From CAZUFB01 sp048173955 (GTDB lineage: Bacteria; Actinomycetota; Coriobacteriia; Coriobacteriales; UMGS124), in contig DBEYOB010000025.1 in the NCBI GenBank assembly GCA_048173955.1, positions 1 to 16,579 of the forward strand: 16,579 nucleotides of DNA, read 5' to 3'. The notes beneath the pieces are model-generated. The model saw nothing but the letters and a program-made list of their open reading frames with translations, had not been told where the DNA came from and made no database searches. Below are positions 1 through 6,325 of the stretch, in pieces. A program made the position numbers and the translations under genes. The number at the start of each line of letters is the position of its first letter. Within the stretch, counting starts at the first letter, position 1.

Positions 1-242
1 GCGCCGACCCCATCGCGGGCGCCTGCGCGACCCTGGTGCGCCGCCACGGCCTCTCGGCGCGCGAGGCCGAGGTGCTCGACCTGCTCGCGCGCGGCAACAC
101 GCGCGTGAGCATCGCCGACAAGCTCTGCATCAGCGAGAACACGGTGCGCGTGCATGTGAAGAACATCTACGCCAAGCTGTACATCCACTCCAAGCAACAG
201 CTCATCGACATGGTCGACCGGCTTGCCCAGCAGAAGGGCTGA
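1..242 (+). CDS. LuxR-family regulator, C-terminal HTH domain (5' end outside window)
   Basis: The reading frame is open from the first base (codons begin at position 3) and ends with TGA at 240-242, so this is the 3' end of a longer gene. The visible residues form a complete LuxR/GerE-type helix-turn-helix: LSAREAEVLDLLARG, then a recognition-helix region with ISENTVRVHVKNIYAKL, then HSKQQLIDMVD. This four-helix domain binds DNA as a dimer in the LuxR/FixJ/NarL superfamily. A GTG at 36 could be read as a start, but it would leave only the bare HTH, and coding sequence continues in frame upstream, so I treat it as internal. By analogy with the membrane LuxR at 4605-6053 the missing part may be a multi-helix membrane domain, but this cannot be seen. 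The next gene faces it tail to tail, about 40 nt away. Confidence 0.85.
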   Translation, partial: ADPIAGACATLVRRHGLSAREAEVLDLLARGNTRVSIADKLCISENTVRVHVKNIYAKLYIHSKQQLIDMVDRLAQQKG

Positions 243-283
243 GGTAGCCGGTGGGGGCCGTCGGGAATCGCCCTGCCGGCCGT

Positions 284-904
284 CTAGACGACCTCGATCC
301 CGGCGCGCCGCATCTCCTCCACGGTGCGCACCCCGTCTCCCGGGGCCGCCTCCACGGCGCGCGTCGCCGCGAGCGGCAGCGTCACCCGGTAGCGCAGTGC
401 CCGCGCGTCGAGGGCGGTGTACTTGACGCAGTAGTCGCAGGCGAGGCCGCACACGACGAGCTCGTCGACGCCGCGCCCGCGCAGCCAGGCGTCCAGGTCG
501 GTCGCGCTGGCGTGGTCGTTGTCGAAGAACGCCGAGTACGAGTCGCGTTGGGGGTCGCAGCCCTTGCGCACGATGTGGTCGATGCGGGACGCGTCGAGGT
601 CGGGATGCAGCTCGGCGCCGCGGGTGCCCTGGACGCAGTGGTCGGGCCAGAGGATTTGGATGAGCTGCGTCTTGCTCTTGGGCAGCGTCACGACGTCGCC
701 CACCGCGTGGCCGGGGTGGGACGAGACGAAGCTGCAATGCCCGGCGGGGTGCCAGTCCTGCGTGGCGACGACGGGCAGGCCCGCGTCGGAGAACGCGGCG
801 ATGAGCCCGTTGACGACGGGGACGATCTCGTCGCCCCCGGCCACGGCGAGCGCCCCGCCCGGGCAGAAGTCGTTTTGCACGTCGACGATGAGCAGCGCTT
901 TCAT
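284..904 (-). CDS. pncA: Nicotinamidase (isochorismatase-like cysteine hydrolase)
   Basis: This 206-aa protein matches PncA-type nicotinamidases, which hydrolyse nicotinamide to nicotinate and ammonia in cytoplasmic NAD salvage. The N-terminus MKALLIVDVQNDF carries the catalytic Asp8. The metal-binding block QDWHPAGHCSF (residues 49-59) provides Asp50, His52 and His56. Lys114 (IVRKGCD) and the nucleophile Cys159 (CGLACDYCV) complete the Asp-Lys-Cys triad, and WPDHCVQGT (86-94) is the usual conserved segment. Length is typical of the E. coli and archaeal enzymes. The start is well set by AAGGAGG seven bases before the ATG. It is transcribed alone, away from the remnant at 938-1346 that lies just upstream. 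Other isochorismatase-family amidases are possible, but the full DWHP plus ATDYC-like pattern favours nicotinamidase. Confidence 0.92.
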   Translation of the reverse strand: MKALLIVDVQNDFCPGGALAVAGGDEIVPVVNGLIAAFSDAGLPVVATQDWHPAGHCSFVSSHPGHAVGDVVTLPKSKTQLIQILWPDHCVQGTRGAELHPDLDASRIDHIVRKGCDPQRDSYSAFFDNDHASATDLDAWLRGRGVDELVVCGLACDYCVKYTALDARALRYRVTLPLAATRAVEAAPGDGVRTVEEMRRAGIEVV

Positions 905-937
905 GGTCGAGCCTCCTTCATGGACGGGCCTCCTGCG

Positions 938-1346
938 TCACGATGCGGCGCCGTCGCCTGCGAGCAGGGCGCGGTAGCGGTCCCTCTCCGCCACGGGCAC
1001 GTCGAGGGCGTCCATGGCCTGCTCGATGGAGAGCGACAGGTTGTGTGTCAGGCTACGAATCGACGCCAACAGCGTTTGCGCGTTCCCTGCTCGACTCCTT
1101 GCTCCATGCCGCGTGCAATTCCCGTCTCTATCGCCCATTCTTCCAAGCTGCCCATGGTTTCGGCATCCCCTCTGAACTCCCGCGCGAGTTCTGGTCCGAG
1201 CCCGCGCTCGAGTGCGGCCATCTTCTCTGCGACGCCGGTGTCAAGGGAAAAGACAGTCGCAAGCGTCCGTATGAACTCGCTTCCATTGTAGTCGCAGTTT
1301 TTCGGCAGGCCAACAAAGACCACAGATTGGAGATCGTAGTCCTTGC
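938..1346 (-). pseudogene. Remnant of Rpn-family nuclease/putative transposase, frameshifted
   Basis: On the minus strand the frame from about 1346 reads DYDLQSVVFVGLP, then EFIRTLATVFSLDTGVAEK, then the glycine-rich tail GIARGMEQGVEQG. This resembles the C-terminal half of Rpn-type PD-(D/E)XK recombination-promoting nucleases, which usually have repeated G-x-E-x-G tails. The frame stops early at 1048-1050, but the expected family ending (QTLLASIRSL, then LSIEQAMDALDVP) continues in another frame to TGA at 938-940. The switch falls at a run of three C at 1085-1087 (GGG on the coding strand); one extra G would restore CAG GGG AAC GCG CAA ACG and a continuous protein. No N-terminal nuclease domain with its catalytic acidic residues is recognisable upstream, so it is both 5'-truncated and frameshifted. 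Family assignment is from tail architecture only. Confidence 0.65.
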
Positions 1347-1636
1347 GTGGTCGTGCATTCAGATGGAATGCAACCATGATGCGGCACTGTCGGGAGGTGC
1401 GGATGTGGTTGTGGTATGGTGGAAACGATACCGTGAAGCAATCGTGACAGTTTGCGGTTTCCGGGCCGGTAGCAACCCTTGTCGAAAGCGCTGTTAGATT
1501 CGCTTCACGGAGCCGTCTGATCTGCGAACGGCAGTGATTTGAGGGTGGACGCCGTAAGGCGTCGCAAGGCTCGGGTCCATATCGGTCAAATACCGTTTGG
1601 CACCGAAGCACGCGGCCAACGTAGAGAGAGGTCTCC
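1347..1636. other. Gene-free stretch upstream of the phosphatase
   Basis: No convincing gene is seen between the nuclease remnant and the phosphatase start. The base composition is lower in GC than the flanking genes, as in the remnant, so part may be eroded transposase sequence. GACGCC-GTAA-GGCGTC at 1548-1563 is a perfect 6-bp hairpin with a tetraloop that would sit in the phosphatase leader; it has no T-run and is not terminator-like. The phosphatase ribosome binding site (GAGAGAGG) is at the right end. Confidence 0.4.
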
Positions 1637-2119
1637 ATGTCGCCCCATCGCATCATGTTCGTCTGCCACGGCAACATCTGCCGTTCCCCCATGGCCGAGT
1701 TCGTCATGCGCGACCTCGCCATGAAGGCGGGTCGTGCGAACGAGTTCCGCATCGCCTCATGCGCGACGACGTCCGAGGAGATCGGCAACCCCGTCCACCC
1801 CGGAACGCGGCGCATGCTCGCGGCGCACGGCATCGCCTGCGTGGGCAAGACCGCCCGTCAGGTGCGCCGCGACGAGTACAAGAGCTGGGACCTCTTCGTC
1901 GCAATGGACGACGAGAACGTCCGCGACCTCAACCGCATCTTTCGCAAGGACCCCGAGGGCAAGGTGCGCAAGCTCATGGAGTTCGCCGGGGCAGCCGGTC
2001 CGGTCGCACCGTCGACGGCGTCGGCGCGCGACGTGGCCGACCCCTGGTACACCGGCGACTTCGAGGCGACTTGGGACGACGTGTACGCCGGCTGCCAAGG
2101 GCTGCTGGCCGCGCTGTAG
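1637..2119 (+). CDS. Low-molecular-weight protein-tyrosine-phosphatase
   Basis: The 160-aa protein has the LMW-PTP P-loop at its N-terminus, VCHGNICRS (residues 9-17), with nucleophile Cys10 and phosphate-binding Arg16. It also has the distal general-acid loop DPWYTG (135-140, Asp135). These are the defining elements of the family, which dephosphorylates phosphotyrosine via a cysteinyl-phosphate intermediate in the cytoplasm. The DPWY loop argues against a thioredoxin-coupled arsenate reductase of the same fold. Length is normal. The ATG is preceded by GAGAGAGG at suitable spacing. It appears monocistronic: no tyrosine kinase or capsule gene lies next to it, so its substrate is unknown. Confidence 0.93.
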   Translation: MSPHRIMFVCHGNICRSPMAEFVMRDLAMKAGRANEFRIASCATTSEEIGNPVHPGTRRMLAAHGIACVGKTARQVRRDEYKSWDLFVAMDDENVRDLNRIFRKDPEGKVRKLMEFAGAAGPVAPSTASARDVADPWYTGDFEATWDDVYAGCQGLLAAL

Positions 2120-2503
2120 GGCGGAGGTTCGAGCCGCGGGTTCGCATCGCGTCGGCGTCATGACGGCCCCGCTTTGCCCGCGTGTCAGGAAAAGTCCCGC
2201 CCGCTGTCCAAAAAGTTGGATCGTGAAGACCGCCCTCGCCTTGGTGCCCCCCCGTTTTGGGCTCCCTGAATCGAAAAACCGCCTCCCGTAGCTCCCGCGT
2301 TGCCGTCCCTCGGTAACGTCAAAGCAGAAAACCGCAGGTCGCCCAAAATATAAATCTTCTACTGTCTTTCACGTTCCGCGTTTTTGGCCACACTGGGCCC
2401 AAAAGGCTGACGCACTCGCGCGGTCGCCGCCCTATTGGGACGCGGCGGGCCATTCGAGACGTTGCGAGACGCGCCGCCGTGGTTGAGAACTCGGTACGCG
2501 AAA
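2120..2503. other. Intergenic stretch between convergent genes
   Basis: I see no supported gene here between the phosphatase and the flavoprotein that faces it. It contains CGTCATGACG, a short palindrome near 2156-2165, and an imperfect inverted repeat around 2381-2408 (TTTTTGGCC facing GGGCCCAAAA) that could fold in either transcript. Several short A/T runs at 2270-2400 break the high GC of the neighbourhood. No promoter could be assigned with confidence. Confidence 0.35.
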
Positions 2504-2539
2504 GCCCTGCCCGGAGCCGCATGGGACTCCGGGCAGGGC
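2504..2539 (-). terminator. Hairpin 3' of flavoprotein 1 (probable terminator)
   Basis: A perfect 13-bp stem, GCCCTGCCCGGAG at 2504-2516 and CTCCGGGCAGGGC at 2527-2539, encloses a 10-nt loop, about 65 nt beyond the flavoprotein stop codon. On the minus strand it is followed only by TTTCGCG, so the T-run is short. The loop contains CATGGG-type sequence that recurs in the hairpin after the paralog at 6225-6261. Confidence 0.65.
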
Positions 2540-2602
2540 CGAAGGGGGGATGTCGTCGGGGGATGGAACGCTGTCGACGGTGCTTATCTGCCGGATTGCC
2601 TG

Positions 2603-4345
2603 TTACTCCCAGGGTTCGAGCGTGGCGATATGGTTCGCCGCAACGTAGCCCACGATGAAGCCGTTGGCGATGGCGTTGCCGCCGATGGCGTAGGCGCGGC
2701 CCGTGGGGCTGGCGATGCAGTTGGAGGCGGCGTACAGGCGCGTGATCACCTCGCCGCGGACGTTCTTGACCTGGGCGTTGCCGTTGATCTCGATGCCGCC
2801 GGAGGTGGCGAGCATGCCGGGGTAGAGCTCTACGCAGTAGTAGGGACCCTCGGCGGACAGCGGCGCCATCGAGGGGTTCTTGAGCTCGCCGGACTCCACG
2901 CGGCTCATGTCGCCGGTGGTGAACTTATCCCACGTGCTCTCACCGCGGCACCAGTCCTTATCCACGCCCTCTTCGCACATGGCGTTCCAGCGCTCGACGG
3001 TCGCGAGCAGCCCCTCCTTGTCGATGCCCATGCCGTCGGCCAGTTCCTCCATGGTGTTGAACGCATGCATCCACTCGGGGAACTCGCCCGATTCGACCAT
3101 GCTCGAGAGCGTGGGCGTGCCGTTGCCGAAGCTACCGTTGAAGGTGCTGTCGACAATCACGTAGCCGGGGATGTTGCGCCACTCGCGGCGGCCGGTGTCA
3201 TAGGTGTCCCAGGCGCGGCCGAACAGGTCGTAGTTGACGCCCTCGCACACAAAGCGCTCACCGTGCTTGTTCACGATGATGCTGCCCACGCGGCCGGGGG
3301 TGATCCAGATGGGGTTCTGCTGCTCGGAGTTGATGAAGCCGTCGTCGAGCGACACGTCGGCCGAGACGTAGCGGTCGGGGTGACCTGCCATGTTGAAGCA
3401 GTGGTTGAACACCTCGTTCATATTGCGCATGTTGGCGCCCAGCTCCATCGCCATGATGTGCCCGTCGCCGGTGTTGGTCTCGATGGCGCAGGTGGTGTAG
3501 ATGGGGTGGTTGATGTAGTGCTTGACCATCTCCTGGTTCTGGTCGAAGCCGCCGGTGCCGAGCACCACCGCGTAGCGCGCCTTGATGGCGATCTCGTTGC
3601 CGTCGGGGTCGGTCGCCCACACGCCGACGACCTCGCCGTCGCCCAGGGCCGGGTCGCCGGCGTAGATGAGCTTGGTCGCGGCGGTGCCCATGAGCACGGG
3701 GATGCCGCGGGCATCGACGGCGTCCTTGGAAAACGCCTGGATAGCGCGGCCGGCGGCCGTCCCCGTCGCCTCATGCATGCCGATGAAGACGCTCACAGGC
3801 GTGTCGGCGTACTCGTCGGTGATCGGGGTGCCGCCGAAGTAGAAGTTGTAGGACATCTGGGGATTGGGCTCGGAGGACGTCCAGTTGAAGCCGCACTCGT
3901 TGTTCATGTAGTCGACGGCGGCCGGGCAGTTGTCGATCATCATGTCGATGAGCTCTTCGCTCGACTGACCCTCGGCCACGTTCAGGAAGTAGTCCTTGAG
4001 GATGTCGCGGGGAATTTCCCTGCTGCCGAGTTCGAGAGCGCGGGTGGCGTTGGGGCACATCATGCCGCCGCCGGAGAAAGCGGTGGTGCCGCCGAACCAG
4101 GTGGGGTGCTTCTCGAGCACGATCACGTCGAGGCCTTCGTCGTAGGCGCGCAGGGCCGCAGTGATGGCCGAGCCGGATCCGACCAGGACCACGTCGGTCT
4201 CGTAGGCCCACTCCTCGGGCATCCAGGGCTGGTCGGAGGTAGCGGCCGCTTCGTCTGCGAGCGCCGTCGTGGCGCCTGCGGTTGCAAGGACGCCTGCGCC
4301 GGCAATGCCGGCGTTCTTTACAAAGGTGCGCCTGCTGAGTTCCAT
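2603..4345 (-). CDS. Tat-exported FAD-dependent reductase-like flavoprotein (paralog 1)
   Basis: This 580-aa protein belongs to the FAD_binding_2 (fumarate reductase/succinate dehydrogenase flavoprotein) superfamily. It starts with a Tat signal: SRRTFVK (residues 4-10), a hydrophobic stretch, and an AxA-like cleavage site near 30. FAD motifs are VGSGSA (55-60), GGTTAFSGGG (85-94), GTGGF (263-267) and a C-terminal GGNAIANG (555-562). The glycine-rich loop is one residue shorter than GxGxxG. No haem or FMN-binding domain is fused, so electrons must come from another redox protein, and it probably reduces a small organic acceptor outside the membrane. Substrate cannot be predicted. The start is set by AAAGGGG seven bases before ATG; the frame is open further upstream, but that would put residues before the Tat signal. 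It lies downstream of the membrane LuxR gene on the same strand, with repeated boxes in its 259-nt leader. Confidence 0.9.
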   Translation of the reverse strand: MELSRRTFVKNAGIAGAGVLATAGATTALADEAAATSDQPWMPEEWAYETDVVLVGSGSAITAALRAYDEGLDVIVLEKHPTWFGGTTAFSGGGMMCPNATRALELGSREIPRDILKDYFLNVAEGQSSEELIDMMIDNCPAAVDYMNNECGFNWTSSEPNPQMSYNFYFGGTPITDEYADTPVSVFIGMHEATGTAAGRAIQAFSKDAVDARGIPVLMGTAATKLIYAGDPALGDGEVVGVWATDPDGNEIAIKARYAVVLGTGGFDQNQEMVKHYINHPIYTTCAIETNTGDGHIMAMELGANMRNMNEVFNHCFNMAGHPDRYVSADVSLDDGFINSEQQNPIWITPGRVGSIIVNKHGERFVCEGVNYDLFGRAWDTYDTGRREWRNIPGYVIVDSTFNGSFGNGTPTLSSMVESGEFPEWMHAFNTMEELADGMGIDKEGLLATVERWNAMCEEGVDKDWCRGESTWDKFTTGDMSRVESGELKNPSMAPLSAEGPYYCVELYPGMLATSGGIEINGNAQVKNVRGEVITRLYAASNCIASPTGRAYAIGGNAIANGFIVGYVAANHIATLEPWE

Positions 4346-4467
4346 GTCAAATCCCCTTTCGTCGGTGACCGGCGGCATCTGCGGTGGATGCGCGCCGGGT
4401 GGGCATCGGTATGCCCGCTGCTTTGGGACGGACATCAGCATGGCGCCCCAACCGTTGGCGCGCCCCC

Positions 4468-4575
4468 GCCAAAAGGGCTGTTTTTTGACGTCGGCAAAAT
4501 GGCTTTTTGGGAGGTGGACGCCGTCGGCTGCAATGGCAAACAGTTGCATCTACCGGCATGTTTAGCCAAAAGGGG
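4468..4575. promoter_or_regulatory. Candidate operator region: repeated GCCAAAAGGG boxes upstream of flavoprotein 1
   Basis: GCCAAAAGGG occurs exactly at 4468-4477 and again at 4565-4574, 97 bp apart in the same orientation. A near copy in the opposite orientation, GGCTTTTTGGG, lies between them at 4501-4511. All are in the gap between the LuxR stop and the flavoprotein start. Spaced copies in a promoter region suggest a transcription-factor site; assigning them to the adjacent LuxR protein is inference. No clear -10/-35 pair was found here. Confidence 0.4.
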
Positions 4576-4604
4576 TAGGATGTTATCTCTGTGCTGACAT
4601 ACTG

Positions 4605-6053
4605 TTATGCGCTCGGATGGGCATCGGACGTTCCCTGCGGGGATGTATTCTGGGCCGCCATTTCATCCACCAGGTTGATGAGTTCTTGCCGCGATGCGAC
4701 CCCGCACTTTTGGTAAACGTTGCGTCGGTGGTATTTGGCGGTGCTCTCCGAGATGTGCAGCTCGAGGGCGAGTTGCTTGAGTGCGTAGCCGCGTGCCAGA
4801 TACGAGAAGACGCCCTGCTCCGCTTCGGTGAGATCGAATCGCTGCGCAAACGCGTCTGCCATGGTTGGCAGGGCTCCTGCGATATCGCCGGGCCTCCCGG
4901 ACTTGGCAATACCGTGCGGGGCGCTCGCCGTCGGTCGTTGTGCCGAGGCGCGGCCCACGTCAAACGATGTCAATGCGAACGCTGCAACGGTAAGTACGAG
5001 CGCCGCGGTATAGGCGACCTGCGTCGGGACGGCCAGTCCAACGATGTTTGCGGCGGCGCTGAGAGCGTAGATGGCTGCCAGATACCTGCTTGCAATCGGG
5101 GAAAGCCCCCTGCCCTCATCGCGCTGGGCAAACCATGCGAAGGCGTAGATTTCAAGCAGCCAAAAGCCGGCAAAGGTGAGGCCCGAGACCCACTTCGGGG
5201 ATTGAGGTGCCGCCATGGCGACGGCCACGCAGATGCATACGCACAGCGAGAGGCCGATGAATATCGGCGCCGTGCGCATGGGATTCAGGAATATCCCGAC
5301 AGTTGAGAGGGCGAACGAGGCAAGGGCGATTAGGAAGGTCGCCTGTTCGGAGTCGGTCGTTTCGCCGAACGATGCGATGCCTCCGGCGAGACAGCACAGC
5401 AAAAGGCCGATGGTCCACGGCAGGGGAGAACGTCCCGCTCGCGCCTTGTCGCCGTGCTCGGATGCCAACCTGCTGGAGTCACCGGTTGGTGAGACGACGA
5501 ACACGAGGAGGGCCAACGGCGGCAGGGCAATTGAGAGCGCACGGGACGGAGCGCCGTCGAAAAGCAGCACGAGCAGGTAAAGTGAGAAATCGATTCCCGA
5601 TGCCGCCGCCATGGCGGTAAATGTGCGGTTTGTCCCGATGTGGTAACGACGCAACCATGCCCACATAAACAGCGCTTGTGCCATGCCTGTCAAGATGCTG
5701 GCGAGGACGGAGACGACGCCGCTGCTCGTTGCCGATCCGATCCAGGATGCCAGCACGCCTGCAAGGGCGATGCCCGTCCCTGCGGCGGCAAAGAACTTGT
5801 CTGACCGCTCTCGCATTCGGGGTCCGATAAACGAAAGGCAAACGAACGTCAGGGCGATGGCGGTCTGCAAGCATATGTGGAACGGTGCTTCGAGTCGCAA
5901 GGAGACGCCAAACACAGAGCTGCCATGGTTCCATCCCAGCGATGTCCATGCAAAAAAGAACCCCAGGCTTAGACTGGCGGAGGCCATTGCGACAAGGGGG
6001 TCGGTTGTCTGTCGATCTCGAGCGATTTGGGCGATATGCTGCGCGTCGATCAT
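4605..6053 (-). CDS. Membrane-embedded LuxR-family regulator (about 12 TM helices + C-terminal HTH)
   Basis: The product, 482 aa from the chosen start, has about twelve hydrophobic segments over roughly the first 390 residues, for example SLSLGFFFAWTSLGW, ASILTGMAQALFMWAW and LTFAGFWLLEIYAFAWF. A LuxR/GerE HTH follows at about 406-465: LTEAEQGVFSYLARGYALKQ, then ISESTAKYHRRNVYQKCGV. This is a one-component membrane regulator: the membrane part probably senses a ligand and the HTH acts on nearby promoters. The architecture is common in Eggerthellaceae, often next to secreted reductase genes. I chose ATG 6051-6053 because AGGGGG precedes it and an extended -10 element lies just upstream; ATG at 6087-6089 would fall about at the transcription start. 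It sits between two paralogous flavoproteins on the same strand, so one or both are the likely targets. Confidence 0.9.
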   Translation of the reverse strand: MIDAQHIAQIARDRQTTDPLVAMASASLSLGFFFAWTSLGWNHGSSVFGVSLRLEAPFHICLQTAIALTFVCLSFIGPRMRERSDKFFAAAGTGIALAGVLASWIGSATSSGVVSVLASILTGMAQALFMWAWLRRYHIGTNRTFTAMAAASGIDFSLYLLVLLFDGAPSRALSIALPPLALLVFVVSPTGDSSRLASEHGDKARAGRSPLPWTIGLLLCCLAGGIASFGETTDSEQATFLIALASFALSTVGIFLNPMRTAPIFIGLSLCVCICVAVAMAAPQSPKWVSGLTFAGFWLLEIYAFAWFAQRDEGRGLSPIASRYLAAIYALSAAANIVGLAVPTQVAYTAALVLTVAAFALTSFDVGRASAQRPTASAPHGIAKSGRPGDIAGALPTMADAFAQRFDLTEAEQGVFSYLARGYALKQLALELHISESTAKYHRRNVYQKCGVASRQELINLVDEMAAQNTSPQGTSDAHPSA

Positions 6054-6057
6054 GTAT

Positions 6058-6063
6058 CCCCCT
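6058..6063 (-). promoter_or_regulatory. Ribosome binding site deciding the LuxR start
   Basis: AGGGGG on the minus strand lies four bases before the ATG at 6051-6053. It is the best Shine-Dalgarno match among the candidate starts in this frame and supports the shorter 482-aa protein. Confidence 0.55.
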
Positions 6064-6094
6064 GCCGACGATGCGATAACGATGTGCATGCCCC

Positions 6095-6125
6095 ATTCTA
6101 GCAGTGCGGCGAGGGTGGAGGTGAA
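6095..6125 (-). promoter_or_regulatory. Candidate extended -10 promoter of the membrane LuxR gene
   Basis: On the minus strand TGCTAGAAT (6103 to 6095) combines a TG dinucleotide one base before TAGAAT, a 5/6 match to the -10 consensus. A weak -35-like TTCACC lies 19 bp upstream (6125 to 6120). Transcription would begin near 6088, giving a leader of about 35 nt before the chosen start codon. Confidence 0.4.
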
Positions 6126-6224
6126 GGGGATGCCCGGCCCATTTCGACGATGACCGCATCGCTTGAGGTTTGGACGAGGTGGGCTTTTATGGCGCCGGGA
6201 TTGATTCACTCTGGTAAGCACGGA

Positions 6225-6301
6225 GGTCCCGACCGACGCCGCATGGGTGCCGGTCGGGACCAAAAGGGGGATATCGCCGGCGGATGGGGGGTCCGCCGGC
6301 G
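6225..6301 (-). terminator. Double hairpin 3' of flavoprotein 2 (probable terminator)
   Basis: Two inverted repeats lie just beyond the flavoprotein 2 stop. CGCCGGCGGA (6275-6284) pairs with TCCGCCGGCG (6292-6301), a perfect 10-bp stem with a short loop; in the transcript it is followed by a C-rich run and TTTT. GGTCCCGACCG (6225-6235) pairs with CGGTCGGGACC (6251-6261), a perfect 11-bp stem. The second hairpin shares loop sequence (GCCGCATGGG) with the hairpin after flavoprotein 1, a trace of the gene duplication. The T-run is short, so some readthrough into the LuxR gene is possible. Confidence 0.6.
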
Positions 6302-6325
6302 GTTGTGGTTTCCGGTGTGTCGGGG

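Noticed and set aside
243..283. GGCCG...CGGCC inverted repeat between the LuxR end and nicotinamidase end
   Set aside because: The stem is interrupted and lacks a T-run in either direction; too weak to call a terminator.
251..1291. A 346-codon plus-strand frame opposite the nicotinamidase and the Rpn remnant
   Set aside because: Low-complexity Val/Ala/Gly/Arg translation antisense to a gene with a complete catalytic triad.
2435..4597. A 720-codon open frame on the plus strand opposite flavoprotein 1
   Set aside because: It is fully antisense to a gene with clear motifs; its Ala/Val/Gly/His-rich translation is the usual shadow in GC-rich DNA.
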